A stretch of DNA of 64,000 bases from Drosophila miranda (lineage: Eukaryota; Arthropoda; Insecta; Diptera; Drosophilidae). Below the pieces are notes generated by a model. The model did not search any database and was not told where the DNA came from. It saw nothing but the letters and a program-made list of their open reading frames with translations. This document shows positions 52,014 through 63,769 of the stretch, piece by piece. Positions within the stretch are counted from its first letter, which is position 1. Every line of letters starts with the position of its first letter. The stretch covers positions 10,685,001-10,749,000 of the forward strand of contig NW_022881614.1 in assembly GCF_003369915.1 (NCBI RefSeq), given 5' to 3'. The translations under genes were made by a program, and so were the position numbers.

Positions 52014-53056
52014 ATTTTGAAATGATAGATGGTATTGTTTACAAGAGGAGTTGTGAAAACAAACTATGTTTCTATGTACCAATGTGTATGGAAGAGCAGT
52101 TGATAAGGCGGTCACACGAAAAACTAGGACATCTGGCCGCAGAGAAGTGCGTGAGTGACCTTTTGAGGACCTACTGGTTTCCGTCAATGAGAAGTAAAGT
52201 GGCAAGGTTCATCAGAAACTGTCTACCGTGTATACTACACTCGATGCCTAAAACAATCCATAACAGAACGCTCCATAGTATCCCAAAGTCGTGTGTTCCT
52301 TTTCATACCCTACATGTTGATCATTTGGGTCCGTTGCCGAGTATTAGATCTAAGCGAAAACACCTCCTTGTGGTAATAGATGCATTCACTAAGTTTGTCA
52401 AATTGTTCCCGGTTAATAGTACCAGCACGCGGGAAGCGAAGGATGCCTTAAGTAAATATTTTGATTTCTATAGTCGCCCTACTAGGATAATATCAGATCG
52501 TGGGACCTGTTTCACCTCGTTAGAGTTCTCTAGTTTTCTGCAGGAGAGAGGGATAGAGCACATTAAGGTAGCTACAGGTGCACCGCAGGCGAATGGCCTA
52601 GTGGAGCGGGTGAATCGTGTTCTTACTCCTATGTTAGGAAAACTGTCAGAGCCCCATGAGCAAGCCGATTGGTATAGGTTGATGAGCAAGGTAGAGCACG
52701 CCATTAATAACTCCGTTAACAGCAGTACGAAAAAGACACCTAGCACATTGTTATTTGGAATACCCCAGAAAGGACCCGTTGTAGATGAATTAACCGAATA
52801 CCTAGAGGAGAAGTTAGCGTCAGAACTTAGAGAGTTGGAAACTATAAGAGAAATAGCAAGTGAGAACATACGGTTGTTCTCACCAAAGTATCGAGGACCG
52901 TACAGGATCAATAGAGTATTGGATAATGATCGTTATGAGGTTGTCGACATTGAGGACTGTCAGTTGACGCAAATGCCATTCCGAAGTATATTAGAACCAG
53001 CAAGGCTTAAACCCTGGGTAGAGTGTAAGGATAAAACCATGGTCTCATGTTGTTAA
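52014..53056 (+). CDS. Gypsy-4 integrase
   Basis: About 344 codons from ATG 52022. Zinc region H-x3-H-x~29-C-x2-C (HEKLGH...CLPC) and catalytic core with LHVDHLG, SDRGTCF and GLVERVNR for D, D and E. An apparent deletion follows EIASENIR, where the linker to the C-terminal domain (KYRGPYRI, a GPY/F module) is missing. The frame stays open to 53056. No chromodomain. Confidence 0.8.
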
Positions 53057-53162
53057 TCGATGAAATAGTATGTTAAGTAAGACAATACCGAATACGAAAT
53101 GTTTAACCAACTGTATGTCTTAGTGTATAGATCGTGGGCGATCTGTAGTCAGGTTGCCCGAA

Positions 53163-53361
53163 TGTAAGATATGAATATTAGTTTATAAGATTTGAATATT
53201 AGTTTAAGATTTACTCATCGATAGTATTATAAGAAATACCAATGTACTCGATATATCGATACTTGTCCTCGACAAGTATCGATATGCCAACACACATTCA
53301 TTCGAATACGCCGATCAAGAAAGAAGAACATATAATAAAACCGTGCTATTAAAAGTTTACA
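53163..53361 (+). repeat. Gypsy-4 3' LTR with a 15-bp hairpin
   Basis: 199 bp, TG...CA ends. It contains ATATCGATACTTGTC-CTC-GACAAGTATCGATAT at 53253-53285, a perfect 15-bp stem with a 3-base loop. A polyadenylation-like AATAAAA occurs near 53334. Confidence 0.88.
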
Positions 53362-53365
53362 ATAC

Positions 53366-54046
53366 TTTAATTTTGACGATATACTTTTTTTTAATTATAT
53401 TTATTTTTTAAGTAATGACATGCATTTTTCCACTTTACAACAAATCGCAGTCTCGTGCTCCTCTGGTTTTTGAGGACTTTTTAATAAAAGGTATTTGGTT
53501 AGTTCATGCTTGCATTGGACGCAATATGTTTTTTAGCGACAGCATGCTGCCGTAATTCGCACAACTTGGACCCAATTTTTGCTTTATAAAAGCAGCTGTA
53601 CGATTTTGTGGGGTCAGCTGGCACGTTGCGTAGACACTCCATAAATTAATCAAAATTTAACCAGAAATTGTGGAAATATTGATTATAAGACACTTTCGGC
53701 ATTTTCTCTTATGTAAATGTGCAAACATGTGCAATACTGTGGTATGACTAAAATTTATCAACGAAAGATTACTATACATTTACTATACATACATTGGATG
53801 ATATACCAAAATAAGAACTATTTCTTGTTTTTTATTGAATTTTATGATTTTCCCGCTAAAAATTAACAAATATTTCAATAAAATCAAAAAACAGAAATTT
53901 TGCTGTACTAATTATTTTAAGCCAAAATAAGCTAAATGAACCTTTGAATAAGCTAGATTTCAAGCTATAAGCATTTCAAATATTTTTCGAGCTATTTGGT
54001 TTTAAAATAAGCCAAATCTAGCTTAAATTAAGCGAAAATGGCAACA
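53366..54046 (-). mobile_element. Inverted-repeat DNA element, unit 4, right part
   Basis: Remainder of the element begun at 42993, with the minus-strand zinc-finger-like frame at about 53703-53500 and the end AAATCTAGCTT...GGCAACA. The flanking CCGCACCGTAG follows. Confidence 0.55.
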
Positions 54047-54061
54047 CCGCACCGTAGAGGT

Positions 54062-54215
54062 GTAACCAGTGTGACCGCGGATTTATCGATAAAATATACC
54101 GTCCGACCCTCAGAAATCACTAACCATACAGTATATAGATGTGCCAGTTCATACAACGAAAGCGTCACACATTGGCTAGCGCGTTCAGTATCCCAGAGTG
54201 ACGTCATCATGAGAG
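54062..54215 (-). promoter_or_regulatory. MED24 promoter block with CRE and GAGA, unit 4
   Basis: CCAGTGTGACC (Motif 1), TTATCGATAA (DRE) and the motif-6 20-mer lie between 54066 and 54113, TGACGTCA at 54199-54206, and a short GA run. Gypsy-4 now separates it by about 11 kb from MED24 exon 1 at 42871. Confidence 0.55.
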
Positions 54216-55086
54216 AGAGAGCGCAGAGAGAACATCTTTGCATGTGTTAGTACACACGCAATATGTGATATGTGTGAAAAATATGTGATTGTATGCTTAT
54301 TCAGATTTTTTGAACTCTCTCAGGTCTGGTTCTGTTTTGCCACCAGCATGTTTTAGTGTATGGGTGCACATGCATTCTCACGTACTTTGCGTGTGTGTGT
54401 TTAGTATTGCTGGCCGCTAGAACTGAAATTTGAGTTTGGTTCTTGTTTTGGGTCTTTTGATGGACTGACCTACCGCCGCAAAATTAATGAAGAATGGGCA
54501 GGGGGTGGGGGTATGGTACACTAGGGCGCGGGAAATGAAATACAAGCTGTTATTTGTTTGATTTATACCACAAAATATAAAATATTACAATAATATAATT
54601 ACACATTTATTTCCTTATTTAAAACAGGTTTATTATAAATTATAAACATTATGCAAAAGCCGTCGGTTCTCGACTTTTTTGTTTTTTATAACTAAAACAA
54701 TGATGTATATAAATATAAAATATAAGAAAAAATATATATATACTTAAATAAATTTGCATAAATATATATATTTCTTTCTATAAATAGAGGATATGCCTTA
54801 AGAATGTTCATATATGTAACTACATATATGTATGTATATACGTAAATACATACATACATATGTACTTAAAGTCGCCGCTCAAATTGGCTCCCGATTGAAG
54901 ATCGGTACCCATGGAACACCACGAGGAGGCCATTATATATTAAATGGGGTCAAAAATTAATCTGACCTTTGAGTCGACTTGATATGACTTAATTTCAAGA
55001 CTTTTAAGTAATTAAGTCACATCCATGTTCCCCGCCTAAAATTAAATCTGTTAGATATATGTACATACATATGTATGTATGTATGT
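54216..55086. other. Unit 4 tail spacer
   Basis: Same spacer as 16750-17594 in unit 1, here undisturbed: the TTTAGTGTATGGGTGC segment, the CAGGGGGTGGGGGTATGG block, an A/T-rich stretch and the TACATA microsatellite ending at 55086. The minus MASSWCSLG frame is at about 54930. No gene supported. Confidence 0.5.
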
Positions 55087-55366
55087 ACTAGAAACTCCAG
55101 CAGCGATGTGATGCAGTAGATACGCTCCAGTTTATCATATCTGGCTATGCAGCGGAGCACTGCGGCATGCGAGACGAGGTGGGCACACAACGAGTGCTTC
55201 AGGTAGTTGAGTACCAGCTGAGAGGACAAAATTCATAATGGTTTAAGTTAAGGTCAAATATCAAGGAGGTAACACTCACTGGATTGGCTGTGGAGCCAAT
55301 CAGCGCCTGCTGCATGAGGCAATCGGCCAAATTGTACACATCTCCACTGACGCCTCGGGGCAGCAC
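55087..55366 (-). pseudogene. MED24: MED24 exons 3 (truncated) and 2, unit 5
   Basis: Exon 3 (55087-55217) is cut a few bases deeper than in units 2 and 4. Exon 2 is complete at 55280-55366 with donor and acceptor. Together with exon 1 at 57118 this unit has open exons 1 and 2, but nothing downstream. Confidence 0.82.
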
Positions 55367-55555
55367 CTGAAAATCGGAGGCACAATATTTATTAAATTAT
55401 AAAACATCTATCTATGCCTTTCCTGTCAAGGCTTCATGGGATTCCGGCCGAATCTCCAAACCAATCAGTGCTATCCTAACTATTGTAAAACTGACATCGT
55501 AAAAAAATCAAGTCAGCTTATTTCTGGTCTATTTATTCTGAATTTTGGCAAGAAT

Positions 55556-56896
55556 ATGTCCCGCTTAAGTCTCTTGAGCAACCGCGCGCTTCTGCTAAGA
55601 CGAACCACATTGGCCAGACTATACATAGGCCGCTGTCCCCTGAAAGCTGAGAGAGGGTACGCCGCGTACCAATTTAAACAACCCAAGACATTTTACTATC
55701 CAGATCGTAAACAAGAAGCGGAACGTAAGAGAGGCGTTACCACTGAACAAGCGCAACGTCAGCTCGAAGATGGCGGCAAGCCAAAGGACTTTTACTACAA
55801 GGTCCTAGGCGTCGGCAAGTACGCTACCAGCAAGGAAATACGCAACGCCTACTTGATGCTAGCCAAGCGCTATCATCCCGACAAAATGGGCTCGGGGAGG
55901 TCCCTGAAACACTTTCAGGAGATCTCCAATGCCTATCATATTCTGACAGATGAAAACAAAAGGCTGGAGTACGATCAACTGGGGGGTGTCAAGGACGAGA
56001 AGGCGTTCCTCGAGCAAGCAACTGTGAATCCGACGATCTTGGGGCAAAAGCTGGACGAGGCTAAGAAACTTCAGGCGGAGACAGACGCAAACGATGGTGA
56101 GCTGTCGTGTCAATGTGTCCTTGCAACCCCTAGATTAAATAGTAGTCTCCCCTCCCGTATAGAAATCAATAATCTGAAGCAGCTGAATGGCAAGAGCTTT
56201 GAATTGAGTCTCCGCTTCGAAGAAGCCGCCAATGGGTGCAAGAAGCGCGTGGACATACGCTACCTGCGGAAGTGTGGCAAGTGCGGCGGCAAGTCGCAGT
56301 TGATGACGCATCGTGATGTCGGGAAGGAGCCATGCCGACGCTGCAATGGCGCAGGCAAGGTGACCAGGCGGACGGTGACCTTTACGGCCGAAAAGACATG
56401 TGAACACTGTAAAGGAAAGGGATTCATCAACCGCCGCGACTGCGAGCCGTGTGGCAACCGCGGTTTCATAGCATCCGGTGTCGAGGTGCTGGTTAAGGTA
56501 CCGCCTGGATCTAAGGACGGCGATGTTATCACCATCCAAAACCCGAATACCCAAGAACGTGTTAATTATCGCCTGGTGGTCGAACGCAGCGACTACTTTC
56601 GCCGATATGGCCTTGATGTCCATAGTGACAAGCTGATAACTATATCGCAAGCCATTTTAGGCGGAAGGTTCACTGTTCGCGGCCTTCACGAGCCTGTGGA
56701 AATACGCGTTGACCCAGGAACGCAGACAAATAGTGAGATAATAATCAAGAGCAAGGGCATACGCTGCGAGAATGGAGTGGGCAACCACGTAGTAACTTTG
56801 AAAGTTTTCATACCTACAAAACTTTCAATGAAGCAGCGTCTTCTGATCCTGAGTTTAGCCCAGGCAGAAGATCCCATTTTCGAGCCCAAAACCTAA
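55556..56896 (+). CDS. DnaJ/Hsp40 (Tid/DNAJA3-like) copy E, intact
   Basis: 446 codons, single exon. The frame is open for another 40 codons upstream to 55436, but the conserved start is the ATG at 55556, as in the other copies (preceded by TTTTGGCAAGAAT). J domain with HPD at 107-109, four CxxC pairs at 240-299, C-terminal domain to 440. Differences from copy C: KRGVTTEQ, SLRFEEA, VTRRTVTF, LSMKQR and FEPKT. The last group is shared with copy D, making D and E sisters. Would act as an Hsp70 co-chaperone, probably mitochondrial. With copy C it is one of two copies that could make protein. Confidence 0.9.
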   Translation: MSRLSLLSNRALLLRRTTLARLYIGRCPLKAERGYAAYQFKQPKTFYYPDRKQEAERKRGVTTEQAQRQLEDGGKPKDFYYKVLGVGKYATSKEIRNAYLMLAKRYHPDKMGSGRSLKHFQEISNAYHILTDENKRLEYDQLGGVKDEKAFLEQATVNPTILGQKLDEAKKLQAETDANDGELSCQCVLATPRLNSSLPSRIEINNLKQLNGKSFELSLRFEEAANGCKKRVDIRYLRKCGKCGGKSQLMTHRDVGKEPCRRCNGAGKVTRRTVTFTAEKTCEHCKGKGFINRRDCEPCGNRGFIASGVEVLVKVPPGSKDGDVITIQNPNTQERVNYRLVVERSDYFRRYGLDVHSDKLITISQAILGGRFTVRGLHEPVEIRVDPGTQTNSEIIIKSKGIRCENGVGNHVVTLKVFIPTKLSMKQRLLILSLAQAEDPIFEPKT

Positions 56897-57028
56897 AAAA
56901 CAAATAGCATAGCGCTTCAAAACTAATCTTGTTAAATTTTCTGTTAAATTACTCTGTCAATTACTCTGTTAAATAATGTTTAAATTAAGTATGCATTTCA
57001 AACGACAAACTATTTGATTGTTGCTTGC

Positions 57029-57118
57029 CTTCTTTATGTTGATGCCCCATTGAGAGTCCGACCAGCGTTCTCGCCACGCCACATAGATGAGCTGAAGGAT
57101 TTTGTTGTTCTCCTTCAT
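57029..57118 (-). pseudogene. MED24: MED24 exon 1, unit 5 (open, orphaned)
   Basis: 90 bp, identical in layout to units 3 and 4, with GC-type donor. Its promoter is lost because the unit is broken at 57311. Confidence 0.8.
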
Positions 57119-57239
57119 ATCCCTCGCTCAAACTCCACTCTCCTTCCGTGATGCAGTTACTTCTTTATTTTAAATTTTTAAGTAACTAAATTTTGTTACT
57201 TTTCAGTTGTTTTCTTTTTTTTAGAGCACCGCACCGTAG

Positions 57240-57311
57240 TAGTGCTGCCAGATTTTGAGAGTCCCCATAAGCTAGATTGAAGAAAAAAATAAGCTAGAAC
57301 AAGCTAAAAAT
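57240..57311 (-). mobile_element. Inverted-repeat DNA element, unit 5, remnant
   Basis: Only the first 72 bp of the element remain. At AAGCTAAAAATT it is joined directly to the R1 3' UTR (GGGTCCGCTCC). Confidence 0.55.
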
Positions 57312-57802
57312 TGGGTCCGCTCCCGCGGGACTGCCGCTAGGCATTACTTCGCGGTGCGGGCTGTGGGGTCATCCTTCTGGCTTAGTTTGTCCGGCTTCGC
57401 TCCAGCCTGCGCAGCTCCTTGATCACGCTTGCTGCCATGTAGGCGACCGCGTTTCAAGATTGCTCATCGGCTAGCATCTGGTCGGTGAGGGTGTCCACAC
57501 TCACTTCTGCAAGCGTCTCCCCTAGCCTCGTTCGTTCTTGCGAGAAGCGGGGGCATACAAAGAAGACGTGCTCTGCATCCTCGTCCACTCCAGGCCCGCA
57601 GCAGCTGCAATACGGGTCGTCAGCATGCCTAAAGCGATGCAGGTACTGCTTGAAGCAGCCATGCCCCGTCAGCAGTTGGCCCAAATAATGGACCATTTGG
57701 CCGTGCCTTCTTCGCAGCCACAGCGTCGGTATGCGCTTCTGCAGACTCTGCTGTATGTGGAAACCATCATTGCTGGTGCCCACACTGCTGATCCATATAA
57801 GA

Positions 57803-59503
57803 TTATGGAGGTGACCACCCCAGCGAGTTGACGGCGTTTCGTACGTCTAGTGTACATACTAGGCAGTACTTTTTGTCGCCTCCAGCCCATCGCGTTCCTG
57901 CCATGGCTTCCCTGGCAAGGTTTGTCACCATCTCGATGGCGTCAGTGGTGCTCCTCTGCTTGCGGAACCCGAATTGGAGGTCGGAAAGTCCGCGACGCTC
58001 AGCCAGTTCCGCCTCCAGTCGGTTACATACCATCCTCTCGAAAATCTTGCCCATGGTATCCAGCATGCACAGCGGCCGGTATGACGATGGGTCGTTGAGC
58101 TCTTTGCCTGGCTTGGGTATCAGAACCAGCCTTTGCCGTTTCCATGCTCGTGGGAATGTCCGCTCCGCTAGGCACTGGGTGTACATTGTGGCGAATGCTT
58201 CCGGATGGGCTCTAATTATGCATTTTAGTGCTGCATTAGGGACTCCATCTGGACCTGCCGCTTTCCCGATCTTCAGCTTACCCGTGGCCTCCAGTACTTC
58301 TCTGGCAGTGATGATGGTGGTGGTGTCCCTCAGGCTAGCTCCTTCTAGCCTAGCTTCCTCTTGTAAGGGTGGTTGTCCAGGGAATAGGGTGCCGACTATC
58401 TTTCTCATATGCACCGGATCCTTGGGCATAGGCTGTCTGTTTAATCTCCCCATGACTAGTTTGTATGCTCCACCAAAAGGTTCCGCATCGGCCGCATCGC
58501 AGAGCTCCTTGAAGCATTTGAGTTTGCTGCTTCTGATGGCCTCCTTCAGCTCTTTTCTTTTGGCCTTGAATGCCGCGCCATTTCTGCCAAATTGGGCGGA
58601 GCCTCTTGCTCGCTGGTAGGCACGCCGAGCTGCGCAGCACTCCCTCCTGGCCTTGGCAATGTGCTCATTCCACCACGGTACTGGCCGGTGCCTGCTTCCT
58701 CCGATCTTTCTTTTTTTCATGGCTGCATCACAGGCCGCTTTGACGGTCCTGTAAACGGCAAGCGCGGATGCTTCAGCATCCCCGGCGGCGCTTAGGTTTT
58801 CTGCTGCCGAGAGGAGCGCGGCTCTGCTCAGGCTTTCCTCCTTGTACCCGGCCTGGAGCGCCCGCTGTATCCTTGTTGTGTTCCTGGGTGCAAAGGTTTC
58901 CGTCATTACGGCTAAGTGGTCACTATGGGTGTAAGCACTCAGCACTTGCCACTTCGCGTGGCGTGCGAGCTCTGGGCTTGCAAAGGTGAGGTCTATAATA
59001 GACTCCCGCCCTGCTTTGCTGAACGTTGGTGTGGTTCCTGTGTTGAGGAGACAGACGTTCAGGCTTGCAAACTCGTCCAGGAGCGATGTCCCACGGGGTG
59101 TGTTCTTGGCGCTGCCCCAAGTCGTGGCCCAGGCGTTAAAGTCGCCCGCTATCAGGACCAGCGATTTGCCTCGTGCGTCGTTAGCGATGTTGCTGATGAT
59201 CGCCTCATACTCCTGCTGCGTGAACCTCGGTGCTATGTAGCAGCTGTAGACAAAAGTGCCGCTGTGCTTAGCTCTCACATATCCCACTCTGGATGCTCTG
59301 TGGGTAAGCTGGACTGGTTGTGGGCCACAGCTCCAGATTGCTGCTCCTCCGTCTGAGCTTTGCTGCCAGACTCCTTCGTGTTTTTTGCCGTACGGCTCGC
59401 TGAGTAGCGCTATGTCGATCTTCTGCTCCAGGACTGTTTGCGCCAACAGATCCTGAGCAGCTCGGCAGTGGTTTAGGTTGAGCTGCAGGAGCTTAACCAT
59501 CAA
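57803..59503 (-). pseudogene. R1-clade ORF2, copy 2 (endonuclease and N-terminal RT only)
   Basis: 566 codons that equal the first 555 or so of copy 1 ORF2, then garbled text at the deletion. The endonuclease blocks are intact; the RT active site is gone. A detached C-terminal finger is coded at 57783-57454. Confidence 0.82.
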
Positions 59504-61060
59504 CCAGTTTTGCTAGTGCCTTCTTATACTCAGGGCAGCTGCGACTGAGGGCCGAGTGGGCTGCTGAGCGGACGTCTCCTGGCTTGCCAGCGCATAGTAT
59601 GCACATTGGTGGGTTGTTGCACTGGTTGTGCTTGTGCCCCTCCCCACCACATTTGTAGCATGCATTGCTTGACACAGGCCGCTTGGATCTGCACCTGGCT
59701 GCAGTGTGTCCATAGGCCATGCACTTGAAGCAGCGGGTTGGCGCAATCCGTTGCCGCACGCGGCAGACAACCCAGCCGATTCGAACTTTTCCGAGCTCCA
59801 GGAGCTTCTTTGCGAGTGCGGGCTGAAGGTTCAGCGTAGCTACCTGCGTTGCGCCATATGCTTTCCGCATGTACGGCACTGCTCCTTGTGTTAAGTCGCC
59901 GTCGATCGCTGCAGCTATGGCCTCACATACCTCGTCGCCTGTCGTGAGCTCGTCTATGTTGAGTACCTCAACCGCGACTGTCTCCTGCATGGCCTTCACG
60001 GCTGCCTTGTCCCCAAGCGCTGCCTGGATGGCCATATGCAGCTCCTGGGTGGCGGGGTCTGAGGATTGTTGCATCCTTAGAAGCAGCTCGCCCGAGGCTG
60101 TCTTCCTGATGCCCTGAACCTTGTTTTTGAGGCTCTGGAGTGTTGGTGCTGCCTTCACCAGTTTGAGGATGTCGGCGTATGATGCCTCCTCGGTGCATTT
60201 GACCAGCACTGCGTCTGGTCGGCCTGTCTGCTTGCGTTTCGCACGACTGCCTCTCACCTCACTCCACTTCTGTGTAGGGTTGGTGTCTTCCGCCTTGCCG
60301 CACTGCATCTTGGTTTCCTCTTGTCGAGTGGCGTCAGCTTGGTGTCCTTGCCTGGGCCTTCCGCGCGCGCTCTTCTCCTCAGTTCGGGGTGTTGCCTCGC
60401 TCTTGTGGGCTCCTGATGCCGTTTGCGTCGCCTTAGTCGCACTGGGCTTGGTCATCCTGGGTAGGGGGCCAGTTGGGCCTGCAGTGTGATCATGGCACTG
60501 GCATCCTCCTGGCGCTGCCCTTTTATCCTCTGGCGCCTGCAGATGGGATTTGACTTCCACTTGCAACTCCTTCATGCGTGCTACCATCTTCTTGATGGCC
60601 ATGTTGATCGACCTCTGCCCCTTCTCGTTCATCTGGTAGAGTAGGTCGTCCAGGATTGCGCCAATCTCGTCTATGTCCTGTAAGCAGTTCCTGCTTCGCT
60701 TGGGGGGGTTTTTCTCCCGCTACTCGATGGTGTAGGGGGGTCCCTCGGCCTCTTCAGAGTATCAGTGCCCTTGCCGCCGTCCTGCGTAGCCCCACTGGCA
60801 AAGCTGTGCAACGAGCTCTGCTTCGTTGGCGGTGCTAAAGCTGCTTGTGGCGGTGTTCGGGCCACCTTTGAGGCTTTTTGGAAAGCCATTGCTCCTTGGC
60901 TTGTAGCGAATTTTGCTTCGTCGGCCAAGTGTGCCACCGGCGAAGCAGGATTCGGGGAACATCTCTCAGGGCCTCCAGGGTCCGCGCCCCGGCCACGGGA
61001 TTCCTCCACGCGTGTGAATTTGGGATGGAACTTATGCGTAGGTGTGTGTGCGGTTTGCAA
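59493..61060 (-). pseudogene. R1-clade ORF1, copy 2
   Basis: 379 codons from 60632 with the three zinc knuckles. The N-terminal frame 61060-60671 (129 codons, starting MQTAHTPTHKFHPKF) is longer than in copy 1 because a G run has four instead of five bases. The same seven-C run near 60705 separates the two frames, so that lesion predates the duplication. Confidence 0.75.
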
Positions 61061-61508
61061 GTGATCCCGCCTTGGAGTTAGGCAGTACCTTCCCTCAGGT
61101 GCGGTCGCTGACAGAAGCTAGCTGCTGTGGGCGCAGTTATCTTCCGCAGCGGGCTCTGTCGAGGGCTGGATGCTTTGGCACCTAGTGCCCCTTCACCGCA
61201 CTGCAGTCGATCAGCTGGTTAGTGGCCTGCACTATCCAGCCCTGGTACCCCAGTCGATCAGCTGCGAGGCCTGGAGTGAAGAAGAAGAACGGGAGAACAG
61301 GCCCAAAGGAGAGAAAGGATGAAAAAAGGTGGGAATCTCCAAGTGACGAGTGAAAAGCGCCGTCCAAAGCACTCACGGTGGGCCCCAGCGCCCCTGCCCC
61401 GTGACCGTGGAAGTGCAACGCGCAGCCCGGATCAGAAGCCAGTCGGGGTGAGACTCGATCCTCCCAGGTGAGCACGCGGTGTCAGGAAGAGCTTGAGCTA
61501 ATTTCGGG

Positions 61509-61512
<4 letters not shown>

Positions 61513-61546
<34 letters not shown>

Positions 61547-61778
61547 GCAGTTGGGCAGCAGCAAGGTGGAGGCGTCAGTATTTTTAGTCTATTTGATACA
61601 GGTAGCCCTGTAAGTTTTATTCATAAGTCTTTGATACCGAAGTCGGCTATAGTTGAAGCCTATAATGAAGTTAGGAAATACTATGGACTAGGAGGACAAC
61701 CAATTCCCATATGGGGAAAATTTAAGTGCCATATTGAATTTTTTGTTTTTTTTTTTTTTTTTTTTTTTTTCCATGGTG
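61513..61778 (+). other. T tract, rearranged Gypsy-4 fragment, second T tract, target duplication
   Basis: T33 (61513-61545), then about 197 bp of Gypsy-4 running from the late gag text GGCAGTTGGGCAGCAGCAAG straight into protease text and stopping at TTGAATTTT (about 61742). A second T tract (61743-61770) follows, then CCATGGTG, the R1 target duplication, and normal gag (TATCCGAGTCC). Unit 4 has a shortened version at 48695-48802. Confidence 0.8.
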
Positions 61779-62425
61779 TATCCGAGTCCAAATGCTGGAT
61801 ATTAGCGAAGCGGCTGCTAGGCGGATCGGCGAAGGCGTACATCGACCATGTGGCGCCTTTGACTTGGACATTGGACATTTACATTGGAAAGCGACTGGAG
61901 GCACGGAAAATTGCAAATAATGAAAGCGCATTGCAATATTTCGTCGCAATGTGCAGCATAGCGTCGCAAGCAGACATGGCCACGAGCGATGTGGTCAAAT
62001 TCATCGTAGAGGGACTGCAGGACAAGACGGGCATGGCAGCATCCATGCTATATTGCAGCACACTCAACGAGTTGCGTGACAAGATGGTCACCTATGATAA
62101 GGTCAGAAGAGTTCCTGGCGTCGTAGCAATTCGTAGCGTAGGTATGACAAAGGGAAAACTAAATGTGAGTATGGCAGTTGGGCAGCAGCAAGGTGGTGGC
62201 GCAATGCGTTGCTACAACTGTCGGCAATTTGGGCACGTTATGAAGGAATGCAGTCAGCCAAAGAGACCGGATGGGGCATGTTTTAACTGTTGGAGTACCA
62301 GCCACCTATATTCGCAGTGCCCGAAACGAAAGATGGCCACTAGGGTAGCTGCAGTTAAAGATGAGGAGCGACCAGGAGAAAAAAACAACGACGATTTAGC
62401 GGCTGTCCAGTTAATCACTTTATGA
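61771..62425 (+). CDS. Gypsy-4 gag part, unit 5 copy
   Basis: Resumes gag after the target duplication with text missing from unit 4 (CWILAKRLLGGSAKAYIDHV). It continues through the two CCHC knuckles to the same TGA (62423-62425). The open frame extends back through the T tracts to 61544, producing a Phe-run chimera that I do not regard as a real protein start. Confidence 0.75.
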
Positions 62426-63769
62426 CTTCCGTTTGGTGAACAAAGAGGCGTCAGTATTTTTAGTCTATTTGATACAGGTAGCCCTGTAAGTTTTATTCAT
62501 AAGTCTTTGATACCGAAGTCGGCTATAGTTGAAGCCTATAATGAAGTTAGGAAATACTATGGACTAGGAGGACAACCAATTCCCATATGGGGAAAATTTA
62601 AGTGCCATATTGAATTTTGCACAAAGAAATATATCGTTTTATTAAACATCGTAGATGATAACATGCTGCCTTTGCCGGTATTGTTGGGACGCGATGCCCT
62701 TAAAGTTATTGAAGTAAAATTAGTTCATAAGAAAAATATCAATGCGAAGCAACACACATCATTAAGTTCGTTAAAGCAAAAAGCTATTAGTTTAACCTGC
62801 GCGTCTTTATTCACCGAACGTAAAAATAATATTAACATAAGACTATATGATAAGTTAGATGGTAATCAATCAGAAAGAAGCGAGCTAATCAAACGTTCTA
62901 ATCCATTTAAAAATCAGACACAAGAAAACTCAAGGAATGACAAAATGGCCATCGAGAATATGAATCAAGGCGACGAATTCAGTAACTTTTGTGCGTCGGT
63001 AGAGATTGATGAAGAGGAACATATTAACGTAGGTTTCGAATTTGGCCTCACTCTTGCAGAAAAGTGTAGGGAAGTTATTAAGACATACTATTTACACAAA
63101 GAATTTGACTTTAAAGCACCACCAAAGTATCAGATGCAGATTCGTGTAACAGAAACAACACCATTTCATTGTACTCCGCGTCGTTTATCCTACCATGAGA
63201 GAGAGAAAGTAGCTGAAATAGTAGATGATCTGTTAGAAAAGAAAGTAATCCGTCATAGTGAGTCTCCTTATGCTTCCCCGTTGGTCCTAGTAAAAAAAAA
63301 ATCAGGAGAACTTCGAATGTGTGTCGATTACCGTGGTCTGAACAAACGAATTGTTAAAGATAATTTCCCATTGCCCCTTATTGAGGACTGTCTTGAGTTT
63401 TTAGAAAACAAGTGCTGTTTTTCCATTATAGATTTGAAAAGTGGGTATCATCAAATAGGCGTAGAAGAAAAATCAGTTCCGTATACATCGTTTGTGACAC
63501 CGCAAGGACAGTATGAGTACTTGAGAATGCCCTTTGGGTTAAAAAATGGATCCGCTATTTTTCAGAGATTTATTTCGGAGCTCTTGAGAGACTTTATTAG
63601 GAACAAAAGCATTGTAGTGTACATGGATGATATATTAGTAGCGACTAAAACAGTTGAAGAACACATGGATATATTAAAAAGACTATGCATTCGGTTTAGC
63701 GAGCAAAATTTAGAGATAAATCTAAAAAAGTGTAGGTTTGTCAATCGAAACATCGATTTCCTGGGGTAA
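62426..63769 (+). pseudogene. Gypsy-4 protease and RT, unit 5 copy
   Basis: Same content as 49392-50735, with FDTGSPVSF, YMDDILVA and the same TAA after DFLG. Identity of the stop in both copies shows it existed before units 4 and 5 separated. Confidence 0.82.

Larger units (their letters stand above)
43123..53361 (+). mobile_element. Gypsy-4: Gypsy element with 199-bp LTR, carrying a nested R1-clade LINE
   Basis: The right LTR is 53163-53361 (TGTAAGATATG...TTTACA). The left LTR is cut to about 117 bp (43123-43239) by a deletion that also removed the primer site and the start of gag. The target duplication ATAC is at 43119-43122 and 53362-53365. The interior reads gag, protease, RT, RNase H and integrase on the plus strand, interrupted in gag by the R1 element at 43591. 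Gag has two CCHC knuckles, unlike Gypsy-2 and -3, and there is no env, so this is a different Gypsy lineage. Pol has an in-frame stop and a frameshift. Confidence 0.9.
57312..61512 (-). mobile_element. R1-clade LINE, copy 2, internally deleted
   Basis: Nearly identical to 43665-48694 but lacking the poly(A) tail and the last bases of the 3' UTR. It has two deletions: about 217 bp at 57720 and about 606 bp at 57827. The second removes the FADD region of RT. The 5' end again abuts a T tract (61513-61545). It sits in the same Gypsy-4 context as copy 1, so it is a duplicate of the same insertion, not a new transposition. Confidence 0.85.
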
